64,000 nt of DNA from NCBI GenBank assembly GCA_037190845.1, contig JBBCJI010000030.1, positions 1 to 64,000 on the forward strand. Direction: 5' to 3'. Positions within the stretch are counted from its first letter, which is position 1, and every line of letters starts with the position of its first letter. This DNA comes from JBEBVQ01 sp037190845. GTDB lineage: Bacteria; Bacteroidota; Bacteroidia; Chitinophagales; Chitinophagaceae. Below, piece by piece: positions 51,731 to 59,903 of this stretch. The position numbers and the translations under genes are program-made. The notes beneath the pieces were generated by a model that was not told the DNA's origin, ran no database searches, and saw only the letters and a program-made list of their open reading frames with translations.

Positions 51731-52501
51731 ATGATCACAAGGAAGATATACAAGGAGTTTTGTGCACGGAAAGAAGAGCGTAACAGCGGGTTTGCTGTAT
51801 TGGCAGATCCGGATAAGATGGCGCCATCGGATATGACCGGCCTGGCAAAATTGTGTATGGATGCCCAGGCGGATTATTTGTTTGTTGGCGGAAGCCTGCT
51901 GACAGACCATCAGGTGGAAACCTGTGTACGATATTTTAAGCAGGCCTGTGACATTCCTGTGATACTTTTCCCCGGAAGTCCGTTGCAGGTAACCCCTCAT
52001 GCAGATGCATTGCTTTATCTTTCCCTGATTTCAGGACGTAACCCGGAATTATTGATCGGACAGCATGTGGTTTCGGCTCCGTTGGTGAAGTCCAGCGGCC
52101 TGGAGGTGATCGCCACAGGTTATATGATCATCGACGGAGGCGTACCGACCACAGTTTCCTATATGAGCGGATCGGCGCCGATCCCGGCGGATAAGCCTGA
52201 CATTGCTCTTTGTACTGCATGGGCAGGCGAGCTGTTGGGAAAACATGTTATTTATATGGATGCCGGAAGTGGCGCCCGTAATCCTGTCAGCGGCGATATG
52301 ATCCGAAAAGTAAGCGGCAATATTGGTTTACCGTTGATCGTAGGTGGCGGTATGCGTACTCCGGAACAGGTATATGAAAGCTGTAAGGCCGGGGCAGATA
52401 TCGTTGTCGTAGGGAATGCTATTGAAAAAGATTCCCTGCTGATCCGTGATCTCGTGCAGGCTGTCCGCGAGGCAAGTCTTCCGGTTGAGCGGACGATCTG
52501 A
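51731..52501 (+). CDS. Geranylgeranylglyceryl-phosphate synthase family protein (PcrB/GGGPS-like)
   Basis: 256 residues from ATG 51731 (a TTG at 51722 is in frame). It is a TIM barrel with FAVLADPDKM (about 22-31), DYLFVGGSLLT, IPVILFPGSPLQVTPHADALLYLSLISGRNPELLIGQHV, GYMIIDGG, VIYMDAGSGA, LPLIVGGGMRTPEQV and ADIVVVGNAIE. These residues bind G1P phosphate and prenyl diphosphate. The family joins sn-glycerol-1-phosphate to a polyprenyl diphosphate. It is essential for archaeal ether lipids, and group II members occur in Bacteroidota, where the role is unsettled. Other ether-lipid genes are not adjacent. Confidence 0.92.
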   Translation: MITRKIYKEFCARKEERNSGFAVLADPDKMAPSDMTGLAKLCMDAQADYLFVGGSLLTDHQVETCVRYFKQACDIPVILFPGSPLQVTPHADALLYLSLISGRNPELLIGQHVVSAPLVKSSGLEVIATGYMIIDGGVPTTVSYMSGSAPIPADKPDIALCTAWAGELLGKHVIYMDAGSGARNPVSGDMIRKVSGNIGLPLIVGGGMRTPEQVYESCKAGADIVVVGNAIEKDSLLIRDLVQAVREASLPVERTI

Positions 52502-52604
52502 TTTTAATTTGAAAATTTGGGAATTTGAAAATGAGCTGTAATGTCACGGCCTACATAACAGGAGCATTTTCAAATTGGCTCATTCCCCAATTTTCAAATT
52601 AAAT
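52502..52604. repeat. AT-rich inverted repeat of TTTGAAAA words
   Basis: TAATTTGAAAATTTGGGAATT and TGAAAATGAG on the left; CATTTTCAAATTGG and CCCAATTTTCAAATTAA on the right. The arms are near-complements across a ~35-base loop. It separates the GGGPS gene from the rpmH promoter. Confidence 0.75.
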
Positions 52605-52609
52605 AATGA

Positions 52610-52641
52610 TTTGGTTCCCTCAAATATTACATTTACCTTTG
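52610..52641 (+). promoter_or_regulatory. rpmH-rnpA-yidD promoter
   Basis: TTTG (52610-52613), exactly 20 bases, TACCTTTG (52634-52641). It is as good a match to the Bacteroidota consensus as the rplK promoter. Transcription would begin near 52647, about 42 bases before rpmH. Confidence 0.8.
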
Positions 52642-52688
52642 CACTCCCTGTGAAAATTGTGTAGCAGCAGAGTAAAAGAATATACATT

Positions 52689-52844
52689 ATGAAACGCACA
52701 TATCAACCGCACCGTCGCCGCCGTAAATCCGTTCATGGCTTCCGTTCACGTATGAAAACTGCGAATGGTCGCAAGGTTTTGGCTGCCCGCCGTAGAAAAG
52801 GCCGTACTAAACTGACTGTTTCTGACGAAAGACGTCTGAAATAA
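52689..52844 (+). CDS. rpmH: 50S ribosomal protein L34
   Basis: 51 residues, the length of a Bacteroidota L34. The sequence MKRTYQPHRRRRKSVHGF followed by RSRMKTANGRKVLAARRRKG and RTKLTVSDERRLK matches L34 closely. It is highly basic and binds 23S rRNA. It is the first gene of the conserved rpmH-rnpA-yidD order, though dnaA and yidC are not in the window. Confidence 0.98.
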   Translation: MKRTYQPHRRRRKSVHGFRSRMKTANGRKVLAARRRKGRTKLTVSDERRLK

Positions 52845-52859
52845 TATAAATTCTGCGTT

Positions 52860-53237
52860 ATCCGTCATACGTTTAAAACATATGAACGGCTGAAACGTGA
52901 GCAGGATATTGATACGCTTTTCCGTACCGGGAAAGCGTATTCTGTTTTTCCGCTAAAGGTCATTTACCTGCTTACGGCACGAGCCTCAGAGCGTGCGCCT
53001 GCGCGCGCGGGCTTTTCTGTTCCCAAAAAGAAATTTAAAAAGGCAGTTGACCGGCAACATATCAAGCGGCAGATGCGGGAGGCCTGGCGATTGCATAAGC
53101 ATCGTTTATACGGCAGCATTCCCGAAAATATGCAAGTACACCTTTTTTGTATATTTACAGACCGTATGATGCCTGATTATAATGCGATTTTCCTGGCTAT
53201 GGATGAAATAACCGGTCACCTTGAAAAAAATATTTGA
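52860..53237 (+). CDS. rnpA: Ribonuclease P protein component with noncanonical start
   Basis: 125 residues in the same frame as rpmH, beginning 15 bases after its stop. The reading shows RHTFKTYERLKREQDIDTLF, RTGKAYSVFPLKVIYLL, ARAGFSVPKKKFKKAVDRQH and IKRQMREAWRLHKHRL, clearly RnpA. No ATG, GTG or TTG precedes this part in frame. The likeliest initiator is ATC at 52860-52862 (product MRHTFKTYERLK); ATT, ATC and CTG are known rare starts in bacteria. The usual RNR motif (R-N-R-x-K-R) reads R-Q-H-I-K-R. RnpA assists the RNase P RNA in tRNA 5' maturation. It overlaps yidD by 17 bp. A sequencing error upstream cannot be excluded. Confidence 0.85.
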   Translation: MRHTFKTYERLKREQDIDTLFRTGKAYSVFPLKVIYLLTARASERAPARAGFSVPKKKFKKAVDRQHIKRQMREAWRLHKHRLYGSIPENMQVHLFCIFTDRMMPDYNAIFLAMDEITGHLEKNI

Positions 53238-53442
53238 AATATTATTTGTCGGGATCATCCGGGGATACCAATGGATTCTTTCTCCTTTTTTGGGTGCTAA
53301 ATGTCGTTATACACCTACGTGCAGCGCATACGGAGTTGAAGCAATCAGGAAACATGGGCCCTTTAAAGGTGGGTGGCTGGCAATAAGGCGTATCTTAAAA
53401 TGCCATCCGTGGGGCGGGGCGGGATATGACCCGGTACCCTGA
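53221..53442 (+). CDS. yidD: Membrane protein insertion efficiency factor YidD
   Basis: 73 residues from a TTG start that overlaps the end of rnpA. The family signature is plain: LFVGIIRGYQWILSPFLGAKCRY, TPTCSAYGVEAIRKHGPFKG and GWLAIRRILKCHPWGGAGYDPVP. The conserved Cys residues and the amphipathic N-terminal helix place it at the inner membrane, where it aids YidC-dependent insertion. The order rpmH-rnpA-yidD is conserved in bacteria. Confidence 0.95.
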   Translation: MKKIFEILFVGIIRGYQWILSPFLGAKCRYTPTCSAYGVEAIRKHGPFKGGWLAIRRILKCHPWGGAGYDPVP

Positions 53443-53453
53443 AAATAAAAAAA

Positions 53454-53471
53454 GACGCGATGCATCGCGTC
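53454..53471. terminator. Palindrome after yidD, related to 24385-24418
   Basis: GACGCGATGCATCGCGTC is a perfect 18-base palindrome, preceded by AAAATAAAAAAA. The same core occurs in the gldA-phoH palindrome. It lies between the convergent yidD and T9SS cargo genes and can terminate the cargo transcript (minus strand, followed by T-rich DNA). Confidence 0.6.
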
Positions 53472-53495
53472 TCTGCGTATCGTGTCAGATTTATG

Positions 53496-54233
53496 TTATT
53501 GTCGTGTGAAACGACGTGTGGCGATCACCGCTCCTTCTGCATTTTGCAGGCGTACATAATATATGCCAGATGGTACGGCGCTTATATCCAATGCCATTTT
53601 GCTGCTGCCGTTGTTTACCTTGTACGAGGCAACGTTTTTCCCGATCAGATTATACAGGGCAATCGTTTTTACTCCTGCGCCGGGATTAAAGGTAAGATTG
53701 ACCGTATTGCGCGCCGGATTGGGATATAATGTAATGTTTTTATCTGCCTTTGCTGCATTGCTTACGCCGGCAGCCCATTTATTCACAATAAAAGAAACGT
53801 CTTTCTGGTAGCCACCGGATTGATCTTCAAGGCGTATTGTCATGTAATAAGTGCCGGATGCCGCACTGTTGATATCTACCAGAACGAGGTAAAACATGCC
53901 CTGTTCTTCAGTGTTTCCGGCGGGGATATCGTTAGTGATAAATTCATCACCACCGGTAAGCCTGTTATTGTCATTCTGCCAGCATAATACATTGTCGCAG
54001 ATGCCGAGCGCCTCTTTAGTAGTCCAGCTTGCCGGGAAGTTGTGGTTGATTACCCGCCATCCTATCTTTATGGGACTCCCTGATATATTGGTGATGTTGT
54101 TGTACATCGTCAACTGATCGGCATGGTATGTAGCATTTATGGTATCATATTGTGTTGTAAAAGATTGTGCGCCTGCCTTCTCCACACACACAATATTTAT
54201 AACTCCCAAAAGAACAAGTAAAATCTTTTTCAT
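53496..54233 (-). CDS. Small exported protein with T9SS sorting signal
   Basis: 245 residues from ATG 54233 (MKKILLVLLGVINIVCVEK ... GAQ signal). A longer frame to 54266 adds basic residues before the signal and is rejected. The mature region about 25-165 is beta-rich with one Cys pair (GICDNVLCW) and no recognised domain. The last ~75 residues (ITLYPNPARNTVNLTF ... VPSGIYYVRLQNAEG) are a type A T9SS sorting domain. It is exported through the type IX system. Promoter at 54328-54359. Confidence 0.8.
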   Translation of the reverse strand: MKKILLVLLGVINIVCVEKAGAQSFTTQYDTINATYHADQLTMYNNITNISGSPIKIGWRVINHNFPASWTTKEALGICDNVLCWQNDNNRLTGGDEFITNDIPAGNTEEQGMFYLVLVDINSAASGTYYMTIRLEDQSGGYQKDVSFIVNKWAAGVSNAAKADKNITLYPNPARNTVNLTFNPGAGVKTIALYNLIGKNVASYKVNNGSSKMALDISAVPSGIYYVRLQNAEGAVIATRRFTRQ

Positions 54234-54327
54234 CGACAATTTTTTTCTCCTGTTAACGTTAAGCATATGAATAACGGTTAAACCTGAAACAGGGCTCTAA
54301 TCCGGATATGCTCATCCCAATTAATTG

Positions 54328-54359
54328 CAAAGTAATTATAACTGACGGATTTTTCCAAA
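54328..54359 (-). promoter_or_regulatory. Promoter candidate for the small T9SS cargo gene
   Basis: On the minus strand TTTG (54356-54359), 20 bases, TTACTTTG (54328-54335), seven of eight matches to TAnnTTTG. The leader would be about 88 bases and contains a GTTAACGTTAAC-like word. Confidence 0.5.
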
Positions 54360-54479
54360 TATTACCCGGCTTCGGAATTGTTAAATCCTTTTTAATACGG
54401 GTTGGGACATCATTTTCAACCATTTCTTGCATAAATTGCATGACAACTTGCCGGCTGATTGGTAGCGTCCGGCTGTAAA

Positions 54480-56180
54480 ATGCAAAAAATGACCAGATTT
54501 CTGAAACAGTTGAAACGGAGCGGCAGTTTTTTGGCCGGCTTTCTGTGTATGGCCATCCTGTGCTTATTTATCCAGGGAAAATCTCCCAATTCTTATTTCG
54601 AGATTTCTAAGAATCTCGACATTTTCGCCTCCATCTTTAAGGAGCTTAATACTTACTACGTAGATCCCATAGAACCTGGCAAGCTGGTGAAAACCGGTGT
54701 AGATGCTATGCTGAACGAGCTGGATCCCTATACTAATTTCATCACCGAAGCCGATATTGAAGAATACGAATTTCAGACTACGGGAAAATACGGTGGCATC
54801 GGCGCTACGATGCGTAAGAAAGACGATTATGTGATTGTGGGAGATGTATATGAAAACAGTCCTGCCCAGAAAGCCGGGCTTCATCCCGGGGATATCATCC
54901 TTACTATTGATGACCATCAGTTGGCCGACAAGTCTATATCCGATGTCAGTGTGTTGCTGAAAGGCGCTCCCGGTACACAGGTGCTGTTGCGCGTCAGGGA
55001 CGCCTACGATGGAACGGAAGCTGACAGGATCGTAACCCGAGGAGAGATCGAATTGTCCAGCGTGCCCTATGCAGGCCTCGTCGGGCAGCAGCAGCAGGTG
55101 GCCTTTGTCCGGCTTTCGCAGTTTACACCCGGATGCGGACGGCTGGTGCGGCAAATGCTTGACAGCCTCAAAGGGGTGCAGCCCGACCTGAAAGCGGTAG
55201 TGCTCGATCTCCGTAATAACCCGGGCGGGTTATTGGATGAAGCGGTGAATGTGTGTAATATTTTTATAGACCGCGGGCAGCTCGTGGTAAGCACCAAGGG
55301 AAAGGTAAAGGATTGGGATAAAGACTTTAAGACGACCGGCGCTGTATGGGACAATAAAATACCACTGGCGGTGCTGGTCAACCAGTCTTCGGCATCCGCT
55401 TCGGAGATCGTGGCCGGCACGGTACAGGATCTTGATCGCGGGATTGTCATCGGTAAGCGCTCCTATGGCAAAGGGCTGGTGCAAACAACCCGCCCGTTAG
55501 GGTATAATGCACGTCTGAAGCTGACGACGGCAAAATATTATACGCCAAGCGGCCGTTGCATCCAGGCGCTCGATTATGCACATCGGAATGCCGACGGAAG
55601 CGTGGGGAATATTCCCGATTCCCTGAAGGAAACCTATAAGACCAAAAGCGGCCGTAAGGTATTGAGCGGGGGCGGGGTAGACCCGGATGTCGAAGTCGCG
55701 CAGGAACCCATCAGCAAGCTTTCCGTGACACTGTATACCAAAAATTATTTTTTCGATTATGCAACGCAATATGTCAAAACACATCCCGCGATTGCCCCGG
55801 CAGGTACGTTTATCCTGGCAGATGCAGACTTCAATGAGTTTGTAAAATGGCTCGACGGGAAGGATTATGCCTACAAAACACAAACGGAGATTATTTTTGA
55901 TTCCCTGAAAAGTACCGCGATACGGGAAAAATATTATGATGCCGCTGCCGCTGCATTGACCGAGCTGCAGGTGAACATTTCTCATGACAAGAAGCAGGAT
56001 CTGTTAAAGCACCAGGAGGAAGTGACCCGTTTGCTGGAGCATGAGATTGTTTCGAGGTATTACTTCCAGAAAGGCCGTATCCGGCAAAGTTTAAAGAACG
56101 ATACGGAGCTGGATAAAGCGTTGGAACTGCTGGGTGATTCAGGGAAGTATCTGGCTCTTTTGAAACCCGCACAGAATTAA
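54480..56180 (+). CDS. S41 family (C-terminal processing) peptidase
   Basis: 566 residues from ATG 54480 (ATG 54489 is an alternative). An N-terminal membrane segment (LAGFLCMAILCLFIQGK) suggests anchoring or export. A PDZ domain is at about 85-175 (GGIGATMRKKDDYVIVGDVYENSPAQKAGLHPGDIILTIDD). The protease core has VLDLRNNPGGLLDEAV, the catalytic Ser in NQSSASASEIVAGTVQD and Lys in IGKRSYGKGLVQ. A long C-terminal region follows. Such Tsp/Prc-like proteases cleave protein C-termini in the envelope. It converges with the GH3 gene. Confidence 0.93.
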   Translation: MQKMTRFLKQLKRSGSFLAGFLCMAILCLFIQGKSPNSYFEISKNLDIFASIFKELNTYYVDPIEPGKLVKTGVDAMLNELDPYTNFITEADIEEYEFQTTGKYGGIGATMRKKDDYVIVGDVYENSPAQKAGLHPGDIILTIDDHQLADKSISDVSVLLKGAPGTQVLLRVRDAYDGTEADRIVTRGEIELSSVPYAGLVGQQQQVAFVRLSQFTPGCGRLVRQMLDSLKGVQPDLKAVVLDLRNNPGGLLDEAVNVCNIFIDRGQLVVSTKGKVKDWDKDFKTTGAVWDNKIPLAVLVNQSSASASEIVAGTVQDLDRGIVIGKRSYGKGLVQTTRPLGYNARLKLTTAKYYTPSGRCIQALDYAHRNADGSVGNIPDSLKETYKTKSGRKVLSGGGVDPDVEVAQEPISKLSVTLYTKNYFFDYATQYVKTHPAIAPAGTFILADADFNEFVKWLDGKDYAYKTQTEIIFDSLKSTAIREKYYDAAAAALTELQVNISHDKKQDLLKHQEEVTRLLEHEIVSRYYFQKGRIRQSLKNDTELDKALELLGDSGKYLALLKPAQN

Positions 56181-56197
56181 GTTATGAATTATGAACG

Positions 56198-56222
56198 ATG
56201 AGTTAATTCATTCATAACTCAT
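56198..56222. terminator. Hairpin between convergent S41 peptidase and GH3 genes
   Basis: ATGAGTTA (56198-56205) pairs with TAACTCAT (56215-56222) around a 9-base loop. It overlaps the last codons of the GH3 gene. The words recall the palindrome at 43769-43819. Confidence 0.5.
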
Positions 56223-57708
56223 AACTCATCAATGCATCGGCGATCTGCCGGTCGTTGCTAAGCCGGGGTACTTTGTTCTGGCCGCCCAGCTTGCCAATGG
56301 ATTTCATGTATTCTATAAACGCATCCGGCTGTAGCTCCCGGATTTTGAGTGGCTGCAGGATGCCGCCACTGATCAGGTCATTGTAGTAAATGTTCCTTTG
56401 CCTTAAATGATCGTCTGCTGTGCGGGCAAATGCCTGCATATCATCAGGCGTTTTTCGGAAGGCGACAAACCATTCGTGATAAGGCAGTTCGCCGCTTGTC
56501 TGTATCTGCGGCGCTACGGTAAACTCTACAATATGTGCATCGTGCCGGTGTGCAGCATGGAGTATGGCTGATTCTACTTCTTCCCCGATCACGTGTTCGC
56601 CGAAAGCTGAAATGAAATGTTTGATCCTGCCGGTCACAACCAGCCGGTACGGATTGATGCTCACAAACCTTACGGTATCGCCGATATTGTATCCCCATAA
56701 CCCGGCGTTGCTGTTGACGATCAGTGCGTAATTTTCTCCTGTTTTTACTTCTGCGAGCGAAAGCCGGGTGGGATTTTCATTAAATATCTCACCGGCCGGT
56801 ATAAATTCAAAAAAGATACCGGAATCCGTATTCAGCAAAAGACCTTCTTCACTGAGGGTGTCCTGGAAGGCGAAAAAACCTTCTGATGCGGGAAATGTTT
56901 CGACCGTGTCAATCGGCCGCCCCAGGCTGTCGAACAGCTTCGCTTTGTACGGCTCAAAGTTAACGCCACCATGGACGATTACCTGTAGCCGGGGAAACAG
57001 TTCCCTGATCTTTTTTCCGTTGCTTTTTTCCTGTAGCCAGTCAAAGTACATCTGGACCCAAGGGGGGATGCCGCTGATAAGCGTCATGTTCTGGCTGACA
57101 GTTTCCAGTACAATTTTTTCCAGTTTGGCTTCCCAGTCTTCAATACAATTGGTGGCATAAGAAGGTAACTGGTTGGTACGCAGATACCCCGGGACAAAAT
57201 GATTGACAATGCCGCTCAGCCGTCCGGTAGGGATACCGCCAACCCGTTCCAGTTCCGGGGAGCCGGACAGGAAGATCATTTTACCGTCGGCAAAAGCCGT
57301 ATTGCCGCTTTCTGCCATGTAACAAAGCAACGCGTTTTTGGCAGTGTCTATATGATTGGAAATAGAGTCCCTGGTAATGGGGATATATTTCACACCGCTT
57401 GTTGTGCCCGACGTCTTGGCAAAATAGATAGGCTTGCCTTTCCATAAGACATCCATTTTGCCGTCTTTTATTTCCTCGATATACGGGCGGAATCCTTCAT
57501 AATCCTGTATCGGTATAGCCTGGCGGTATTCGTCATACGTTTGCACATCCTGCATATGATGCTTTTTGCCAAAAGATGTTTTGTTACCTGTTTTCAGCAA
57601 TTGTTGCAGGATCGCCAACTGATCAGGAACCGCGCGAGTCATTGCTTTCCGGATGCGCTTATGGACAATGGCGGCATACGGTTTGGCAAGGAATGATTTG
57701 ATCTTCAT
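56212..57708 (-). CDS. GH3 family acyl-acid-amido synthetase-like protein
   Basis: 498 residues. Motifs of the GH3 family of the ANL adenylating superfamily are visible: YFAKTSGTTSGVKYIPIT (ATP P-loop-like), LPSYATNCIEDWEAKLEKIV, LQVIVHGGVNFEPYKAKL, ETFPASEGFFAFQD, YALIVNSNAGLWGYNIGDTVRFVS and VVTGRIKHFISAFGEHVIGEEVESAI. Plant GH3 enzymes join amino acids to acidic hormones; bacterial members adenylate unknown acids. Substrate and product are unknown. It has a -7 box at 57731-57738 and appears monocistronic. Confidence 0.9.
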   Translation of the reverse strand: MKIKSFLAKPYAAIVHKRIRKAMTRAVPDQLAILQQLLKTGNKTSFGKKHHMQDVQTYDEYRQAIPIQDYEGFRPYIEEIKDGKMDVLWKGKPIYFAKTSGTTSGVKYIPITRDSISNHIDTAKNALLCYMAESGNTAFADGKMIFLSGSPELERVGGIPTGRLSGIVNHFVPGYLRTNQLPSYATNCIEDWEAKLEKIVLETVSQNMTLISGIPPWVQMYFDWLQEKSNGKKIRELFPRLQVIVHGGVNFEPYKAKLFDSLGRPIDTVETFPASEGFFAFQDTLSEEGLLLNTDSGIFFEFIPAGEIFNENPTRLSLAEVKTGENYALIVNSNAGLWGYNIGDTVRFVSINPYRLVVTGRIKHFISAFGEHVIGEEVESAILHAAHRHDAHIVEFTVAPQIQTSGELPYHEWFVAFRKTPDDMQAFARTADDHLRQRNIYYNDLISGGILQPLKIRELQPDAFIEYMKSIGKLGGQNKVPRLSNDRQIADALMSYEL

Positions 57709-57730
57709 ACCGGCAATGGCAAGTGAATGA

Positions 57731-57738
57731 CAAATGTA
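57731..57738 (-). promoter_or_regulatory. -7 box candidate for the GH3 gene
   Basis: TACATTTG on the minus strand is an exact TAnnTTTG match, with the ATG 22 bases on. No TTTG at the usual distance was found. Confidence 0.45.
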
Positions 57739-57901
57739 TACAATTAGCTGTTTAGATGCCTGATTTTCATGATAGGGGTGTATTTTGTAATATCAGTTGC
57801 CGTATCATAATCCTGTAATAGGTAAGAGGATGCATACGTTATCAGAGTGGTTAAACTTACGTAGTTTCGCACGGCAAATTCTATTACACAACTTTTCAGC
57901 T

Positions 57902-59170
57902 ATGATTGCACAGAAGATTTCAATGAGTCCGGAAGGTAAGCTCATCGTGCCGGATGTTCCTATTATTCCTTTTATTGAAGGCGATGGTATCGGTCCGGAT
58001 GTATGGCGTGCCAGTAAAATGGTGCTGGATGCCGCCGTAGAGAAATGTTATAACGGGAAACGGAAGATCGAATGGAGAGAGATTCTTGCCGGTGAGAAGG
58101 CTTATAACCAGACCGGTGAATGGTTGCCGGCCGAAACGCTTGCCACGGCCAGGGAATATCTTGTGTCAATCAAAGGTCCGCTGACGACGCCGGTAGGTGG
58201 CGGTATACGTTCTCTGAATGTTGCGCTGCGTCAGGAACTGGATTTGTATGTTTGTCTGCGTCCGGTGCGGTGGTTCCAGGGAGTGCCTTCTCCCGTGCGT
58301 CATCCGGAGCATGTGGATATGGTGATATTCCGGGAGAATACGGAAGATATATATGCCGGTATTGAGTTTCATTACGAAAGTCCGGAGGCAAAACAACTCT
58401 ATGAATTCCTCAAGTCGCTGAATGCAAGTAAAAATGTCCGGTTCCCGGAAACTTCTTCGTTCGGTATCAAGCCCGTTTCGCGGGAAGGATCCGAGCGCCT
58501 GATCCGGGCTGCTATTCAGTACGCTTTGGATAATCGGCTGCCTTCAGTTGCATTGGTACATAAGGGTAATATTATGAAGTTTACCGAAGGCGGATTTAAA
58601 AGCTGGGGCTATGAGCTTGCATTACGTGAGTTCAGGGATAAAGTATATACATGGGAGCAATGGGAGGCAACGAAAAAAGTACAGGGGGAAGAAGCGGCCA
58701 ATCACGAGATGAAGCTGGCGCTTGCCGAAGGGCGACTGCTCATCAAGGATGTGATCGCGGATAATTTCCTGCAGCAGATACTCCTGGCGCCCAAAGATTT
58801 TTCTGTGGTTGCTACACTTAACCTGAACGGTGATTATATTTCCGACGCGTTGGCGGCGGCTGTTGGCGGGATCGGCATTGCTCCCGGTGCCAATATCAAT
58901 TACCAGACAGGCCATGCGGTGTTTGAAGCTACACATGGCACGGCGCCCCGCTTTGCGAATACGGATTCCATGAATCCCTCTTCGTTGCTGCTGAGCGGTG
59001 TTATGATGCTGCAATATATGGGCTGGCATGAAGCCGCAGACTGCATTACGGAATCATTGAGCACCACCATCATGCGTAAGCGGGTGACCATTGATTTTTA
59101 CAACCTTATGCACGATGCCACACTGCTGAAAACAAGCGAGTTTGCCTTGGAACTGGTGAAAAATCTGTGA
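57902..59170 (+). CDS. icd: NADP-dependent isocitrate dehydrogenase
   Basis: 422 residues from ATG 57902 (MIAQKISMSPEGKLIVPDVPIIPFIEGDGIGPDVW); a frame from 57797 adds 35 unrelated residues. The active-site motifs are SIKGPLTTPVGGGIRSLNVALRQELDLYVCLRPVRWF, with the Ser that is phosphorylated in E. coli, the substrate helix RENTEDIYAGIEF, HKGNIMKFTEGGFKSWGYELA and the ATHGTAPRFA cofactor loop. The length and sequence match the E. coli type. It converts isocitrate to 2-oxoglutarate with NADPH in the TCA cycle. Confidence 0.95.
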   Translation: MIAQKISMSPEGKLIVPDVPIIPFIEGDGIGPDVWRASKMVLDAAVEKCYNGKRKIEWREILAGEKAYNQTGEWLPAETLATAREYLVSIKGPLTTPVGGGIRSLNVALRQELDLYVCLRPVRWFQGVPSPVRHPEHVDMVIFRENTEDIYAGIEFHYESPEAKQLYEFLKSLNASKNVRFPETSSFGIKPVSREGSERLIRAAIQYALDNRLPSVALVHKGNIMKFTEGGFKSWGYELALREFRDKVYTWEQWEATKKVQGEEAANHEMKLALAEGRLLIKDVIADNFLQQILLAPKDFSVVATLNLNGDYISDALAAAVGGIGIAPGANINYQTGHAVFEATHGTAPRFANTDSMNPSSLLLSGVMMLQYMGWHEAADCITESLSTTIMRKRVTIDFYNLMHDATLLKTSEFALELVKNL

Positions 59171-59205
59171 TGACATCGCAGGCCGAAAAGTGCCTCAAGA
59201 GCACA

Positions 59206-59276
59206 TCATTGCGAACGCAGTGAAGCAATCTCAACGTCATAATGAGATTGCTTCGGTCGTACCTCCCTCGCAATGA
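59206..59276. repeat. Palindrome CATTGCGA...GAAGCAATCTCA
   Basis: CATTGCGAACGCAGTGAAGC with AATCTCA on the left pairs with TGAGATTGCTTC and CTCGCAATG on the right. The sequence resembles a widespread bacterial intergenic repeat containing GAAGCAATCT and CGCAATGA. No coding content is present. Confidence 0.7.
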
Positions 59277-59311
59277 CTTTATGCCGTCCTGCTTCGGTAA
59301 GGGAATGATGT

Positions 59312-59376
59312 GATCGTCTCCCTTTGCACGCCGAAGCTTTAGCGCAGGCAGGCTGAGGGAGCATGTGAGGGGTGTT
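59312..59376. repeat. Segment shared with the 66-294 element
   Basis: GATCGTCTCCCTTTGCACGC, then AGCGCAGGCAGGCTGAGG and GTGAGGGGTGT, matches 185-254 in the same orientation with few changes. It is followed by a degenerate terminal repeat. This is probably a truncated copy. Confidence 0.75.
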
Positions 59377-59471
59377 TTGGCTTTAACTACGTTTAAGAAT
59401 CATTTTAGACAGCTTCTCCGATTGTATTTGTATTTTTGCCGCTGCATGATTGTGCCGATTAAGTTATCATA

Positions 59472-59903
59472 ATGAGCCTGTCGTACCGATGTATACCGCT
59501 TGTTTTGCTGTTGCTGCTGTCTCGCAACAGTAGTGCGCAGCAATATGTGCCACTGTCGGAAGATACATCCGGGGTGGTCATATACGGTGACGCCCGTTTG
59601 GCTGTACTTACCAAAAAGCGGGCATCGGGGCCGGCTATCCGTTCCGGACAGGGATACCGGGTACAGATATACAGTGGTAATGACCGCAGCGAAGCTACGC
59701 GGATCAAGACGGATTTTATGCGCCGGTTTCCGGGAGTACGTACTTATATGACTTATGTGCAGCCGCAGTTCCGGGTTAAGGTAGGTGATTACAGCAGCCG
59801 CCAGGAAGCCGCAAAGATGTACCGCCAGGTCAATTCCATATACAATCCCTGTATGATCGTACCGGATATCGTAGAAATAAATACCTTGAGAGATGATCAA
59901 TAA
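59472..59903 (+). CDS. Exported SPOR-domain protein
   Basis: 143 residues. Signal peptide about 1-23 (MSLSYRCIPLVLLLLLSRNSSAQ). The C-terminal ~80 residues (GYRVQIYSGNDRSEATRIKTDFMRRFPG ... FRVKVGDYSSRQEAAKMYRQVN) form a SPOR domain, which binds denuded glycan of septal peptidoglycan. It may be linked with division or envelope maintenance. Its stop overlaps the M20 peptidase start by 11 bp, showing translational coupling. Confidence 0.88.
   Translation: MSLSYRCIPLVLLLLLSRNSSAQQYVPLSEDTSGVVIYGDARLAVLTKKRASGPAIRSGQGYRVQIYSGNDRSEATRIKTDFMRRFPGVRTYMTYVQPQFRVKVGDYSSRQEAAKMYRQVNSIYNPCMIVPDIVEINTLRDDQ

Larger units (their letters stand above)
59171..59471. other. Intergenic region of repeat elements
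   Basis: No gene. Two repeat blocks fill it: a palindrome at 59206-59276 and a segment at 59312-59376 shared with the 66-294 element. It ends with AATCATTTTAGACAGCTTCT (about 59398-59417), a degenerate form of the terminal repeat of the 66-294 element. Confidence 0.7.
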
